Shown here: positions 9,101 through 17,972 of the stretch, piece after piece | Numbering within the stretch: the first letter of the stretch is position 1 | How the letters are laid out: every line of letters starts with the position of its first letter | NCBI GenBank assembly: GCA_029263295.1 | Contig: JAJCXT010000055.1 | Span: forward strand, 81,085 to 145,084 | DNA length: 64,000 bases | Direction: 5' to 3' | From: Acidobacteriota bacterium | GTDB lineage: Bacteria; Acidobacteriota; UBA890; WLXD01 | Translations under genes and position numbers: made by a program | Notes under the pieces: model-generated | What the model was told of the DNA's origin: nothing | The model's database searches: none | Seen by the model: only the letters and a program-made list of their open reading frames with translations

Positions 9101-9256
9101 TGGATTCGGTCGTTCTGGTACCTGGGCAGTTACCACGCGGATCGCGACGAGAACGCGGAGGCCGAGCGCTACTTCTCGAAGTTCCTCGAGTACTGGGGCG
9201 ACGGCGAACTGGACCGCGACAAGGTCGAGACAGCCGAGGACTTCCTGAGCCGCTAA
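6194..9256 (+). CDS. Serine/threonine protein kinase with FlgO-like domain and TPR repeats
   Basis: The 1020-residue membrane kinase starts MIGKQLGHYEIVRKIG. The catalytic domain (about 8-280) has the Gly loop GAGGMGEV, the ATP-binding Lys in VALKVL, the catalytic HRDLKPPN and DFGLAK, so it should be active. One membrane helix follows at about 308-333, then a FlgO/TolB-N-like domain (SVAVFYFDNIS, LRTGLTDMLVTDLS) and at least eight TPR-like units from about 525 to the end. This Pkn-FlgO-TPR layout is common in Acidobacteria; the TPR part probably faces the periplasm and senses or scaffolds partners. The ATG at 6194 is chosen because the kinase fold begins there. Confidence 0.9.
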   Translation: MIGKQLGHYEIVRKIGAGGMGEVYVADDTKLHREVALKVLPEALADDPDRLERFAREAKTVAALNHPNIVTIYAVEEVDGIPFMTMELIRGETLDELIPESGLSVRQFLEIAVPLADAIAAAHAKGVQHRDLKPPNVMVDENGRLKVLDFGLAKQRDSSGPEGVTQMLTSELTGEGKIIGTVSYMSPEQAEGKSLDHRSDIFSLGILMYEMITGQRPFAGDTNLSILSSILKDDPSSVSDIRDSIPIPIARLIQRALAKQPGQRYQSAADLRQDLTEIRRDMDTGEALSSGLYSGSHMAPGLRAPKPWLRWAGYATGVVAIVGLTVVLLPMITRPPAGRPGAPPVLTANDFRPSVAVFYFDNISNDEELQWLRTGLTDMLVTDLSQTAEVKVLATDRLYSMLMDIGEEQTPMTSFDVVQQIAGSAQMNTAIVGSYARAGEELRINVRIQDPRSGDVIASNAVQGEADEVFDLVDEIAEWVQVQFRVDTSDSRVAAGAGAGTPSPVGEVGDQRIAVVMENRALGDVTTKDVDAYRMYAEGVRLNLESKEEMAIPLLEAAVEMDPDFAMAHAKLSVAYGNMQDPEKAELYARKAFEQSDKLPPRERFYIRGRYLSMNPETVGDSIDEYVRAVEMFPDHMAARHNLASQLMGLERYDEALPHLEELQKLGHRFAPSFQQLSLAYAVKGDHDAAVGVLRRFVVENPDNGAGYRHLAEALTRTGDYDGALAALERAYTLAPDPVYLGDLWNVYALAERWEEAATVADTLIEGRGREAAGGHLKQAVRALYFGLASEARAQALLARDFVPTGSGQWMWAMSLLADTYDLEGDLDGMLRAINESRELGYNERTAQQIEISEALALAKAGDLEGASDAIQRFEAILENVPMPGSLRTRVDAQVEGLMAMGRRDVDSSIRNLRAALEANPSRDISEEAVQIRFFLGESLWQSDRHDEAAELFRAIEQTGLARVNQPQHWIRSFWYLGSYHADRDENAEAERYFSKFLEYWGDGELDRDKVETAEDFLSR

Positions 9257-12200
9257 GCCGCGGGGCTCGCGACCGCGTCGTCGGGTGCCTGAGCCTTACT
9301 TTCCTTCCGCCGCCACGACCATTCCTCCACCATCGTGTAGAGGGTCGGGATCAGGATCAGCGTGATCAGCGTGGAGGCCAACAGTCCGGCGATAACGACC
9401 CGGGCCATCGGCGCCTGGAGTTCGCCACCTTCGCCCAGTCCCAGTGCCATGGGCAACATGGCCAGGACGGTGGTGAGCGTGGTCATGAGGATCGGCCGTA
9501 GACGTCGTCGTCCGGCCAACTCCACCGCAGCATGGAGCTCCATGTCGTCCCGCCGCCGCAGCAGGTTGATGTAGTCCTGCAGCACGATAGCGTTGTTCAC
9601 CACGATGCCCGCCAGCATGATCATGCCGATGAAGGCCTGCACGTTGAACGTCGTCCCCGTGAGGAAGAGCATCAGGATGATGCCGACCGCGGCCATCGGG
9701 ATGGAGAACAGGATCAGGAAGGGATCCCGCAGCGACTCGAACTGCGACGCCATCACCGCGTAGACCAGGATGACGGCCAGCACCAGCACGAGCAGCAGGT
9801 CGCGATACGCCTTCTGCTGTTCCTCGTACTCGTCACCGAGCAGCACGACGAAGCCGCTGGGCAGGTCCAACGTGCGAACGCCCGCCTGAATGTCGGCCAT
9901 GACAGAGCCCATGTCGCGGCCCTCGATGTCGGCCGAGACCTTGATGATGCGCTCCTGGTCCTTGCGCTCGATGTTGACTGGGCCCTCACGCCGTTCCAGC
10001 GTCACGATGCTCGAGGCCGCAATGCGCCGTCCCGTGGGCGTGATGATGGGCATGCGATCGAGTTGCGCGACCCGCTCGCGGTCCGACTCGCGCAGCCGCA
10101 CGAGCACGTCGAACTCCTTACCCTGGTCGCGGAAACGCGTAGCCACCCGCCCGCCGATGGCGGTGCGCAGCGTGGCCGCAGTATCGGCGAGGTTCAGGCC
10201 AAGCGTGGCGGCCTTTTCACGGTCGAGCACAACGCGTAGCTCCGGCACGCCCGGTTTGCGGCTGAGTCGGGGATCGGCGACGCCATCGATGCGTCGCATC
10301 ATGTTCTGCACCTGCTCGGCAACCGCCACGCCGGCGTCCAGATCGTGACCACGAATCTCGACGCTCAGACGCGTCCCGTCGCCGCCCATGCCGCGGAACA
10401 GCCAGTTGCTGTTGCCCGGGTACGCAAAGGCGACCATTCCAGGCCGACGAATCAGATGCGGTCGCAAGGCGGCCGAGATTTCCTGACTGCTGCGCTGGCG
10501 ATCGGGCGAGAGCGATATCCTCAGGTTGCCTCGATTGGTAGCCGTCTGGCGCCAACCACCGCCGCCGATCTCGGCGAGGATGTTAGACGCTTCAGGTACC
10601 TGTTCGCGAACGACGTCTTCGATCTCGCGGATCACCTCGTCGGTGATGTCGACACGGGTGCCCGAGGGCATCTCGACGTTGACCCTCACCTCGCCTTCAT
10701 CCGTCTCCGGCATCATCTCGAAGCCGATGAATGGAATCAGCAGGAGGCTGCCGAAGAACAGGGATGCCGCGCCTCCCACGACCGTCCAGCGGTGCGCCAG
10801 GGCCCAGTGAATAGCACCTTCGTAAGCGAGATCGAGACCGCTCAACATCTTGCCGCTACGCTCGACCATCTGGCGCATGATCGGGTGGTGCTCGCGGTCC
10901 GGCGGACGCACCTGCAGGAACTTGTGACAGAGAACCGGGATGACCGTCAGCGCCACGACCAGCGAGCAGGCCAGCGCGAAGGCGACCACCAACGACAGTT
11001 GCTGGAACATGACGCCCGCCATGCCCGTGAGAAACACGAGGGGCGCGAAGACCGCCAATGTGGTGAGCGTCGAGGCGATGATCGCCGTCGAAACCTCGGA
11101 GCTGCCCTGAATCGCGGCCTGCTCCTTCGTCTCGCCCGACTCGCGGTGTCGGAAGATGTTCTCGAGCACGACGATCGCGTTGTCCACAAGCATGCCCACG
11201 CCTAGCGCGAGGCCGCCGAACGACATCGTGTTCAGCGTGAAGCCGTTGTAGTACATGAGAGCGAACGTCGCGACGACCGCGATCGGGATCGACACGCCGA
11301 TGATCACCGTGCTGCGCAGGTTACGCAGAAACAGGAATAGCACGAGAATCGCAAGCACCGAGCCGTATATGGCCGAGCTGCGCACGTTGTCGATCGACTC
11401 CTCGATGTACTCGGACTGGTCGAAGATCGGCGTGATAATCAGATCGGGAAAGTCGCGGCGGACGCGTGCGAGTTCGTCCTGCACCGCGTTGGCGACCGTC
11501 ACCGTGTTGGAGCCAGACTGCTTGCGCACTGACATCCGGATCGCCGGCTGCCCGTCGAGGCGAATGAATTGGCGAACCTCTTCGAAAGAGTCCTTCACTT
11601 CGGCTATGTCGCGCAGGTATACGGGCACACCACCCCGGGTGGCCACCACAACGCTCCGCATCGGGTCTACCGACTCGAACTCGCCCTGCGTCCGCAGGAG
11701 AACCTCGAAATCGCCTTCCGGAACCGGACCGACAGGCTCGTTGACATTCTCGCGGCGAAGCGTGTTCACCACGTTGCCAACAGAGATGTCGTAGGCGAGG
11801 AGCTTCTCGAGATCGAGCTCCACCAGGATCTGGCGCCGCAGGCCGCCGCTGATGTCCGCCGCCGCCACGCCCGGCACGCGCTCGAGGCGGTATTGCATCT
11901 GATCCTCGACGAACTGACGCAACTCGCGCGGATCGCGGTCGCCGGCGATGGCCATGTAGAGGATCGGGAACTGCGACGGATCGAACTTGAACAGCGTCGG
12001 CGCGTCGGCGTCTTCGGGCAACGCGCCGCGCAGCCGATCGAGGCGACTGCGAATCTCGGCTGAAGCCTCGTCGAGGTTCGCGCCCCATTCGAACGCGATG
12101 GTGACGTTGCTGCTGCCCTCCGAAGAGGTCGCCGTGATGCGCTCGATCATCGGCACCGAGGCCATCGACCGCTCGATGGGTCGTGTGATGAGGGTCTCGA

Positions 12201-12375
12201 TCTCCTCCGGTCCAACGCCCGAGTACTGGGTGCGTATCGTCAAGCTCGGAAACTCGACATCCGGCATCAGGTCGACCGGCAGTCGCGTGAACGCGACCAG
12301 CCCGAGCAACACGACGACGACCGCGAGCATGAGCACCGTCACCGGGCGATGAATGGCTGCCTTCGGGAGATTCAT
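9253..12375 (-). CDS. RND efflux transporter permease (AcrB/HAE-1 type)
   Basis: The 1040-residue inner-membrane proton-driven pump begins [25 protein letters not shown], the standard RND opening. It has two large periplasmic loops and twelve membrane helices, with [18 protein letters not shown] in the first porter loop and conserved [19 protein letters not shown] in TM4, where the paired Asp would relay protons. Length is typical. The ATG overlaps the stop of the adaptor gene by 4 bp, so the two are translationally coupled. The gene ends 4 bp inside the kinase gene, convergently. Substrate cannot be inferred; no outer-membrane TolC gene is beside it. Confidence 0.95.
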   Translation of the reverse strand: MNLPKAAIHRPVTVLMLAVVVVLLGLVAFTRLPVDLMPDVEFPSLTIRTQYSGVGPEEIETLITRPIERSMASVPMIERITATSSEGSSNVTIAFEWGANLDEASAEIRSRLDRLRGALPEDADAPTLFKFDPSQFPILYMAIAGDRDPRELRQFVEDQMQYRLERVPGVAAADISGGLRRQILVELDLEKLLAYDISVGNVVNTLRRENVNEPVGPVPEGDFEVLLRTQGEFESVDPMRSVVVATRGGVPVYLRDIAEVKDSFEEVRQFIRLDGQPAIRMSVRKQSGSNTVTVANAVQDELARVRRDFPDLIITPIFDQSEYIEESIDNVRSSAIYGSVLAILVLFLFLRNLRSTVIIGVSIPIAVVATFALMYYNGFTLNTMSFGGLALGVGMLVDNAIVVLENIFRHRESGETKEQAAIQGSSEVSTAIIASTLTTLAVFAPLVFLTGMAGVMFQQLSLVVAFALACSLVVALTVIPVLCHKFLQVRPPDREHHPIMRQMVERSGKMLSGLDLAYEGAIHWALAHRWTVVGGAASLFFGSLLLIPFIGFEMMPETDEGEVRVNVEMPSGTRVDITDEVIREIEDVVREQVPEASNILAEIGGGGWRQTATNRGNLRISLSPDRQRSSQEISAALRPHLIRRPGMVAFAYPGNSNWLFRGMGGDGTRLSVEIRGHDLDAGVAVAEQVQNMMRRIDGVADPRLSRKPGVPELRVVLDREKAATLGLNLADTAATLRTAIGGRVATRFRDQGKEFDVLVRLRESDRERVAQLDRMPIITPTGRRIAASSIVTLERREGPVNIERKDQERIIKVSADIEGRDMGSVMADIQAGVRTLDLPSGFVVLLGDEYEEQQKAYRDLLLVLVLAVILVYAVMASQFESLRDPFLILFSIPMAAVGIILMLFLTGTTFNVQAFIGMIMLAGIVVNNAIVLQDYINLLRRRDDMELHAAVELAGRRRLRPILMTTLTTVLAMLPMALGLGEGGELQAPMARVVIAGLLASTLITLILIPTLYTMVEEWSWRRKESKAQAPDDAVASPAA

Positions 12376-13541
12376 GATGAAGTGTCCTCGTTTTCCTTCG
12401 CGCCAACTACCCGCACGGGATCGCCATCCTTGAGCAGGTTCGCTCCCATGGTCGCGACGGTATCGCCGGGCTGTAGCCCCGCCGTTACTTCGATCCAGTC
12501 GGCCTCGCTCAGGCCAGTATCGATTTCAGTGAAATTGGCAACGTCTTCGCGCAGTACGAACACGCCCTCATCTTGTCCGCGAACCACGAGCGCCTGACGT
12601 GGAATACGCAGCGCCTCACGGTTGCTTCCGAGACTCAACTCCACACGGGCGAACATCTCGGCGCGCAGCCGCGCTTCAGGATTGGGCACGACAACTTCGA
12701 CCTGCGCCGTGCGCGTCTGCGGATCGAGCAGTGGCGAGATTCGCGCCACCTCTCCTGTGAATGTCTCGCCGGGCATCGAGTCGACGTAAACGACTCCACT
12801 GGCACCGATCTCGACTTTCGTGACCTCACGCTCGGGTACGGCCGCGACGAGCTTGAGTGTCGCCAGGTTGACGATCGTGACGATCGGAGTATTCGAGTTC
12901 ACTGCCGCCCCACGATCGACCCAGCGGCGACCGACAAAGCCGCTCATCGGCGCCGTGATGCTCATCTGTTCGTGGCGAATCTGCAGCTCCCGGTGACCTG
13001 CCTCGGCCTGGCCCTCCTGGGCGCGCGCAAGGTTCAGTTGCGAGTGCGCGACGTCGTACCGAGTCTGCGCCTGCTCCAGTTGCTCAGCCGACATCAATCC
13101 GGAATCCTGCAGCCCGCGAGCTCGCTCCAGGTTGACCTCCTGGTTGCGAAGCTCGAGCACTCGCTGCTGCACCATGGCAGCGCTGACCGCCAGGGCCGCA
13201 TCGGACTGCTGCAGTTGCTGCAACAGCTCGTCATCCTCGAGCTCAGCAAGAAGATCGCCGACTTGTACCGCGTCGCCGATGTCGACACGCATCGACTCCA
13301 CCCGACCGCTGACCCGCGGGCTGACCTCGACCTGCTCCTGCGCCCGCAGCGAACCCACGAGCGTCACGGCTTCGAAAACAGCACCGTATTCGGCGACGGC
13401 AGAACTAACAGGCCGGCCGAAGCCTCCCGGGGGCATCTGAAAGCCGCCCGCGGCATCGTCGGATGGCCACTCTTGATAAAGACGGAATGCAATAAGGCCG
13501 GCGAGGAGAAAAACGCCGGCAAGCACTAGCTTGCGGTTCAT
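12372..13541 (-). CDS. RND efflux periplasmic adaptor (membrane fusion protein)
   Basis: The 389-residue protein starts MNRKLVLAGVFLLAGLIAF, a membrane anchor, followed by the split biotinyl-lipoyl domain (LRAQEQVEVSPRVSGRVESM and, after the hairpin, ITAPMSGFVGRRWVDRGAAV), a long alpha-hairpin with Gln-rich coiled coil, a beta-barrel (TGEVARISPLLDPQTRTAQV) and a C-terminal membrane-proximal domain. It bridges the RND pump encoded directly downstream to an outer-membrane channel. The ATG at 13541 is preferred over the longer open frame because the anchor starts there. Confidence 0.93.
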   Translation of the reverse strand: MNRKLVLAGVFLLAGLIAFRLYQEWPSDDAAGGFQMPPGGFGRPVSSAVAEYGAVFEAVTLVGSLRAQEQVEVSPRVSGRVESMRVDIGDAVQVGDLLAELEDDELLQQLQQSDAALAVSAAMVQQRVLELRNQEVNLERARGLQDSGLMSAEQLEQAQTRYDVAHSQLNLARAQEGQAEAGHRELQIRHEQMSITAPMSGFVGRRWVDRGAAVNSNTPIVTIVNLATLKLVAAVPEREVTKVEIGASGVVYVDSMPGETFTGEVARISPLLDPQTRTAQVEVVVPNPEARLRAEMFARVELSLGSNREALRIPRQALVVRGQDEGVFVLREDVANFTEIDTGLSEADWIEVTAGLQPGDTVATMGANLLKDGDPVRVVGAKENEDTSS

Positions 13542-13724
13542 GGGGCCGGTCACGGTGAGGGGTGGGTACGGTCGCCTGCCGAGAATTCTGTCACAAGGAC
13601 TCTGCAAACCACCGGACGCGCGGGCTTCTTTGCACGTCTCCGACGTTCTTTACAAAGGCATCGCAAGAGGTCCGGGGCCACTATCCGTCGAATCGGAACC
13701 ACTGGCGGCACGAAGCCGACTAAG

Positions 13725-13756
13725 CTAGCAGCCCGTCGAAGAAGTCCGATGGGCTG
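13725..13756. repeat. Copy A of a dispersed sequence, with a hairpin
   Basis: The segment begins CTAGCAGCCCGTCGAAGAAG and shares 12 leading bases (CTAGCAGCCCGT) and a following AAGTCCGA with copy B at 26082-26110, at the same spacing. Here it can fold: CAGCCCGTCG (13729-13738) pairs with CGATGGGCTG (13747-13756), with one G-T wobble and an 8-base loop. It lies between the adaptor gene and the dCMP deaminase gene. It may be the remnant end of an insertion element. Confidence 0.5.
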
Positions 13757-13798
13757 ATCGCCGCCGGACACCACGGCCATGGCCTCAGGAGCGTGCTG

Positions 13799-14257
13799 AT
13801 GAATCGACCGAGCTGGGACCAGTACTACATGGACATCGCCACCGCGGTGGCCGAACGATCCAACTGCCTGCGGCGCAAAGTGGGAGCGCTGGTGGTCGTC
13901 GATAAGTCGATCATCTCGACCGGATACAATGGCTCGCCCATGGGTGTCACCAACTGCTGTGACGGCGGATGCCCCCGCTGCGCCTCGGAGACGCCACCTG
14001 GCGTCGGTTACGACACCTGCATCTGCGTTCACGCTGAGCAAAACGCGTTCCTGCTGGCGGCCCGCAACGGCAACTGCACCGACAGCGGCACTCTCTACAC
14101 CACACTGCGGCCCTGCTTCGGCTGTACGAAGGAGGCGATTCAGGCCGGCATTCGGGAGATCGTCTTCGCCGAACCAAGTACCTATGAGGACGACCTCGAG
14201 CGCGTCTACCAGCGCCTGATCGCCGAAGCGGAGATCTTCTTCCGACAGCTTCGCTGA
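13799..14257 (+). CDS. dCMP deaminase family protein
   Basis: The 152-residue zinc enzyme of the cytidine/deoxycytidylate deaminase family converts dCMP to dUMP and so feeds dTMP synthesis. The zinc ligands are visible as His78 with the catalytic Glu80 (CVHAEQNA) and Cys106/Cys109 (RPCFGC). An insert rich in Cys (CCDGGCPRCAS) precedes the active site, as in ComE-type dCMP deaminases, which bind a second zinc there. AGGAG lies 7 bases before the ATG at 13799; a GTG 6 bases earlier is less likely. It stands alone between divergent and convergent neighbours. Confidence 0.92.
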   Translation: MNRPSWDQYYMDIATAVAERSNCLRRKVGALVVVDKSIISTGYNGSPMGVTNCCDGGCPRCASETPPGVGYDTCICVHAEQNAFLLAARNGNCTDSGTLYTTLRPCFGCTKEAIQAGIREIVFAEPSTYEDDLERVYQRLIAEAEIFFRQLR

Positions 14258-14290
14258 ACGCTCACGACGGCGCACGCCGCCGCCTAGCGC

Positions 14291-14325
14291 GCTAGGGGCT
14301 AGGGGCTAGGGGCTAGGGGCTAGGG
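14291..14325. repeat. Five-unit 7-bp tandem repeat
   Basis: GCTAGGG is repeated five times without interruption. Read on the minus strand each unit contains TAG, and because the unit length is not a multiple of three the array stops all three frames. The stop codon of the yhbY-like gene (14320-14322) lies inside the array. Confidence 0.9.
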
Positions 14326-14616
14326 GAGCTTGTAGCGTCGCTTTTCCGGGTCCGGCTGCTGGCGAAAGAGAATCGCTACGCGGCCTATGGCTCCTGCCAC
14401 CTCAGCCCCAGAGGCGGCGGCCAGCGCCGCCGTTTGCTCGCGCCGGTCGTCTCGGTCCGCGAGGAAACGCACCTTCACGAGTTCATGCCGTGCCAGGACC
14501 TCGTGAGTCTGCTTGATGACACCCTCAGACAGGCCGCCTTTGCCCACCTGCACGAGGGCATCGAGGCCGTGCGCCTGACCCCGCAACCAGCGGCGCTGCT
14601 TACTCGTTAGTTCCAC
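14320..14616 (-). CDS. yhbY: YhbY family RNA-binding protein
   Basis: The 98-residue CRS1/YhbY (CRM) domain protein starts MELTSKQRRWLRGQAHGLDA, the family signature, and contains VQVGKGGLSEGV, the GxxG loop that contacts RNA, then HELVKVRF. Escherichia coli YhbY binds pre-50S ribosomal particles and assists assembly. The length equals the family's normal size. Its start lies 10 bp inside the end of the amidohydrolase gene, so translation is probably coupled. The end is embedded in a stop-containing 7-bp repeat. Confidence 0.92.
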   Translation of the reverse strand: MELTSKQRRWLRGQAHGLDALVQVGKGGLSEGVIKQTHEVLARHELVKVRFLADRDDRREQTAALAAASGAEVAGAIGRVAILFRQQPDPEKRRYKLP

Positions 14617-15905
14617 GTTTCCTCCTCATGAACGACCGCGCCGCTCTTGATCACCATGCGGACGCGGTGGAGCGCGCCCAGATCCTGTTCAGGGTCTCCT
14701 TCTACCACGATGATGTCGGCCAGCTTTCCCACCGCGATGCTGCCGAGTCGTTCCAGACCGAAGATCGACGCGTTGCCGGCGGTCGCCGCGTGCAATACAT
14801 CGCTCCGGCTCATGCCGTACTCGTGCATCAGTTCGAGTTCACGCACGTTGTCGCCGTGGGCATAGACGCCCACGTCGCCACCGAAGCAGATCTCGACACC
14901 GGCCTCGAGAGCCAGCTTGAAACCGGCTCGCTTGGCTTGGATGCGCGCCGGCTCCGGATCCGTTGTCTTGTTCCACCCGCCGTACTGCATGATCGCATCG
15001 CCGGCCGCGAGGGTGGGGCACAAGGCGACGCCGTGTTCAGCCATCAGCGCGAACACGCCCGCGTCGCCACCATCGCCATGCTCGATCGTGCGAACCCCCG
15101 CCAGTACCGCTCGCCTCATACCCTCGGCTGTTCCTGCGTGCGCCACAACGTACCGGCCTGACGACGATGTGATCTCCACGATGAGATCCAGCTCTTGTTG
15201 CGTGAATGTCGGCTGCGACGTACCGTCGGCGCCCCAGCGATAGTCCGCGTAGACCTTGATCCAGTCCGCGCCACGGCCGATCTGGTTGCGCGTCTTGCGC
15301 GCCAGATCGTCGATGCCGTCTGCCGCCTCGGCGCCCTTCGGAAGTTGATGCTCGGGTGCCCCCTTGGGTCCGTAGCTGCCGGTGGTCACGAGAGCCTTGG
15401 TAGCGATGAGCATGCGCGGTCCAGGGATCACCCCTTTGTCGATCGCCGCTTTGATGCCGACATCAGCAAAGCCCGCGCCCTCCGTTCCGAGATCACGAAC
15501 CGTCGTCACCCCCGCCCGCAGCGTCGCCTCTGCATGCACAACCGCTCTGGCGGTACGCTCGGCGAGCGACTCGCTCATCACCTGGTCGGTCCACGAAGTC
15601 TCGTCGTACGGATGGAGAAGGAGGTGCGAGTGCCCCTCGATGAGGCCCGGCATCAGCGTGGTGCCCTTGAGGTCCAATTCCCGCGTCTCCTCCGTCCTCG
15701 TGACGAGGTCGGTGGCGGGACCCGCGTAGACGATAGCGTCGCCCACCACGACCACGGCCCAGTCCGCGTGCATACGTTCGCCATCGAACACACGGTCAGG
15801 GAGCAGGACAAGGCTGCTGGATGGCTCCTGGGCGCTCGGGGCGACCGGCGCCGCGATAGCGAGGGCGGCAAGCCCGATGGCGACCGCTAGCAGGCGTCTG
15901 ATCAT
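14607..15905 (-). CDS. Secreted amidohydrolase (imidazolonepropionase-like family)
   Basis: The 432-residue metal-dependent hydrolase has a signal peptide (LLAVAIGLAALAIAAPVAPSAQ). Metal-site motifs are present: GHSHLLLH (first His pair), a conserved Lys in ADWIKVYAD, the His of VVAHAGTAEG, IEHGDG and the Asp of GGDVGVYAHG. Related secreted enzymes hydrolyse dipeptides or cyclic amides; the substrate here cannot be read. The C-terminal beta-sandwich part (GSIAVGKLADIIVVEGDP) is typical. The yhbY-like gene starts within its last codons. Confidence 0.88.
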   Translation of the reverse strand: MIRRLLAVAIGLAALAIAAPVAPSAQEPSSSLVLLPDRVFDGERMHADWAVVVVGDAIVYAGPATDLVTRTEETRELDLKGTTLMPGLIEGHSHLLLHPYDETSWTDQVMSESLAERTARAVVHAEATLRAGVTTVRDLGTEGAGFADVGIKAAIDKGVIPGPRMLIATKALVTTGSYGPKGAPEHQLPKGAEAADGIDDLARKTRNQIGRGADWIKVYADYRWGADGTSQPTFTQQELDLIVEITSSSGRYVVAHAGTAEGMRRAVLAGVRTIEHGDGGDAGVFALMAEHGVALCPTLAAGDAIMQYGGWNKTTDPEPARIQAKRAGFKLALEAGVEICFGGDVGVYAHGDNVRELELMHEYGMSRSDVLHAATAGNASIFGLERLGSIAVGKLADIIVVEGDPEQDLGALHRVRMVIKSGAVVHEEETWN

Positions 15906-16089
15906 GGTCTCGTCCAGGTTTCACGGGCTGCGAGCAGCCGGCGGCAGGATTCTGATGAACGGCCTTTATACCCTGCCAGCTAACGATCTGCGGGGCGCGC
16001 CGTGAAACCTGAGCCACAGTCTGTGCACAGTAGAGGTATGGAGTCGGGTCCCCACAGACGCCCCCGGCGGGGCTCAGGAAGGTGCGGCG

Positions 16090-17340
16090 ATGGCGACCAA
16101 GAGAGCTGCTTCCGCGAACAAAGGCGTACGTCGGAGCCAGATCCCTGTGCCGCAACGCGGCGTGGAACACACCGTGCCGACCCGGCGCAAACAGCCTCGC
16201 CGCGCTGTCCGCCAACGGCCGCGCACCGGCAAAGGCCGTACGCCGCTGCATCTCGGCTGCGCGATCGAGGGCAGCGATGCGTTGCGCTCCCACCTGTCGG
16301 CACGAGTGATCGGCCAGGACCATGCCGTCGACGCCCTGGTGTCGTCGTGGGCCCGACTGTTGTCCGGCCTCAGGGACACTGAGCGCCCGCTGCTTACCGC
16401 ATTGCTGATGGGCCCAACCGGCGTCGGCAAGACTGAGACCGCACGCGCTCTCGCGTCCGCGTTGTTCGGCTCGGAGTCCGCGCTCCACCGCATCAACTGC
16501 GAGGAATACGCCCACGGGCACGAGGTGGCCAAACTGCTCGGCTCGCCTCCTGGCTACATCGGCGCCGACATCGAACCCCTGCTGGCGCAGCGAAGGATCG
16601 ACCGGCCGCACTGGGACAAGCGGCAGGCAGCGGAAGCCGCTGAAGGCGCGAGCGCCGAGCCTCCGCTCATCGAGCAGGTGCACGATCCTGAGGACAGCCT
16701 GCACTCGATCATCCTGTTCGACGAGGTCGAGAAGGCGCATCCCACGCTCTGGAACGCGTTGCTCGGAATCCTCGAGGAGGGCCAGGTCACGCTGGGCAAC
16801 AACACGACCACCGATCTGACCCGCTCGGTAATCCTGATGACCACCAACGTGGGCAGTCGTGAGATGGGAGCAGCCATCGGCCGCGTGCCACTCGGTTTTG
16901 CCGCCAGCGAAGGCACGGTGGCGGACACCCTCCCGCTCGGGGAGATCGCCGAAACCGCAGCCCGGCAGGTGTTCCCGGTGGAGTTCCTCAACCGCTTCGA
17001 CGAGACGCTCGTGTTCAGCCCGCTCGGCGGCGCGGAACTCGACCTGATCTTCGACAAGTTCCTCGGCGTCGTGAACGAGCGCGCTCACGAGCAGGCGGGA
17101 GTGCCGCTGCTGATCAAGACTAGCGAGAAAGCCAAGTCGCTGGTGATCGAGGCCGGCACCGACGCAGTGCTCGGAGCGCGTCCGTTACGACGCGCGATCG
17201 AACGGTTGATCGTCGATCCCGTGTCGCGGCTACTGGCCTGCGGCCAGATCGGCCCCGGCGACGTGGTCGAGGTGGAACGCGAACAGGGCGAGCTGCGCTT
17301 CTACCGCCTACCCCGCTCCACCGACAAGATCGTCGCGTAG
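16090..17340 (+). CDS. Stand-alone ClpA/ClpB D2-type AAA+ ATPase
   Basis: The 416-residue protein has one AAA+ module only. It shows Walker A GPTGVGKT (about 108-115), the pore loop GSPPGYIGA, Walker B ILFDEVEK, the sensor region ILMTTNVGSREM, and the small C-terminal D2 domain (RPLRRAIERLIVDPVSRLLA). This corresponds to the second ring of ClpB/ClpC-type unfoldases without an N-domain, first ring or middle domain. The first 75 residues are basic and low in complexity. No ClpP-binding loop is obvious. It could be a disaggregase or a partner-specific remodelling ATPase. Strong hairpins follow the stop. Confidence 0.85.
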   Translation: MATKRAASANKGVRRSQIPVPQRGVEHTVPTRRKQPRRAVRQRPRTGKGRTPLHLGCAIEGSDALRSHLSARVIGQDHAVDALVSSWARLLSGLRDTERPLLTALLMGPTGVGKTETARALASALFGSESALHRINCEEYAHGHEVAKLLGSPPGYIGADIEPLLAQRRIDRPHWDKRQAAEAAEGASAEPPLIEQVHDPEDSLHSIILFDEVEKAHPTLWNALLGILEEGQVTLGNNTTTDLTRSVILMTTNVGSREMGAAIGRVPLGFAASEGTVADTLPLGEIAETAARQVFPVEFLNRFDETLVFSPLGGAELDLIFDKFLGVVNERAHEQAGVPLLIKTSEKAKSLVIEAGTDAVLGARPLRRAIERLIVDPVSRLLACGQIGPGDVVEVEREQGELRFYRLPRSTDKIVA

Positions 17341-17346
17341 CCTTCT

Positions 17347-17376
17347 GGGCCTTCGGCCGCCCTGGGCCGAAGGCCC
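17347..17376 (+). terminator. GC-rich hairpin after the AAA+ gene
   Basis: GGGCCTTCGGCC (17347-17358) and its perfect complement (17365-17376) form a 12-bp stem with a 6-base loop, 6 bases after the AAA+ stop codon. No T-run follows directly, so intrinsic termination is likely but not certain. It lies between convergent genes. Confidence 0.7.
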
Positions 17377-17393
17377 CAAGAGACACGGGTCGT

Positions 17394-17424
17394 CGACGTA
17401 TAGAGCCCTCGGCTCTATACGTCG
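17394..17424. terminator. Second perfect hairpin, shared by convergent genes
   Basis: CGACGTATAGAGCC (17394-17407) and its perfect complement (17411-17424) make a 14-bp stem with a 3-base CTC loop. The right arm overlaps the last codons and stop of the DoxX gene (17415-17424). With the hairpin at 17347 it forms a bidirectional termination zone. Confidence 0.75.
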
Positions 17425-17792
17425 TTGCCCTTGATCGCGAAGTAGAGCGACGTGGCCAGGATCAGAACCTGGAACTCCATGCCCATTTCGCCGATCGAGT
17501 TCCAGCCGTTGGCCGCGTGCACCATGAAAATGGCGCCCACCATCGTGGCGGAAAACACCAGCCCCGCGAGCTGCGTGCCCCATTCGGCGCCGGTACCACC
17601 GTACAGAAGGAGCGCCGCGCCGCCGATTTCCATGACCCCGAGCGCCATGATCATCATGGCCGGCATACCCATCATCTCGGCCATAGCGGCCGAGTTGGCC
17701 AACTTGGGCCACCCGTGGTACGCGAAAGTCGCCGCCAGCGAGAAGCGCGGCAGCCAGTGGGCTAGAGGTGCCAGTCCCTTGAGTGCATCCAT
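17415..17792 (-). CDS. DoxX family membrane protein
   Basis: The 125-residue protein begins MDALKGLAPLAHWLPRFSLA and has four membrane helices with the family's FAYHGWPKLANS loop and GVMEIGGAALLL helix. DoxX/DoxD-like proteins are small quinone-linked or redox-related membrane proteins; the exact role here is unknown. GGAGGGAAC lies directly upstream of the ATG at 17792, which favours it over the ORF's outer start at 17816. The stop codon is part of a perfect hairpin. Confidence 0.88.
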   Translation of the reverse strand: MDALKGLAPLAHWLPRFSLAATFAYHGWPKLANSAAMAEMMGMPAMMIMALGVMEIGGAALLLYGGTGAEWGTQLAGLVFSATMVGAIFMVHAANGWNSIGEMGMEFQVLILATSLYFAIKGNDV

Positions 17793-17972
17793 GTTCCCTC
17801 CGTGGTTGGTACACAAGTAGGAGGCAGGGGTTGCGGCAATCTAGCAGGGCATGGGGGCGCTGTCGCGGGAGAATGAAACTTCTGTCGACCACGACGCCCC
17901 CTCTGTCGTCATAATGGCGAGGGCCTTTTTGCCCACCGCCGCCGTATCGCCCCCCATCCGGAGAAGATCCTC

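Noticed and set aside
12991-13002. GGCAGGTCACCG on the minus strand, an 11 of 12 match to box B
   Set aside because: It lies inside the efflux adaptor coding sequence and has no partner box 21 bp away.
14291-14325. Tandem repeat considered as a CRISPR remnant
   Set aside because: The unit is 7 bp with no spacers and there are no cas genes in the window.
15796-17088. A 430-codon minus-strand frame opposite the AAA+ gene
   Set aside because: It has no recognisable motif, it covers the AAA+ motifs in reverse and runs into the amidohydrolase gene.
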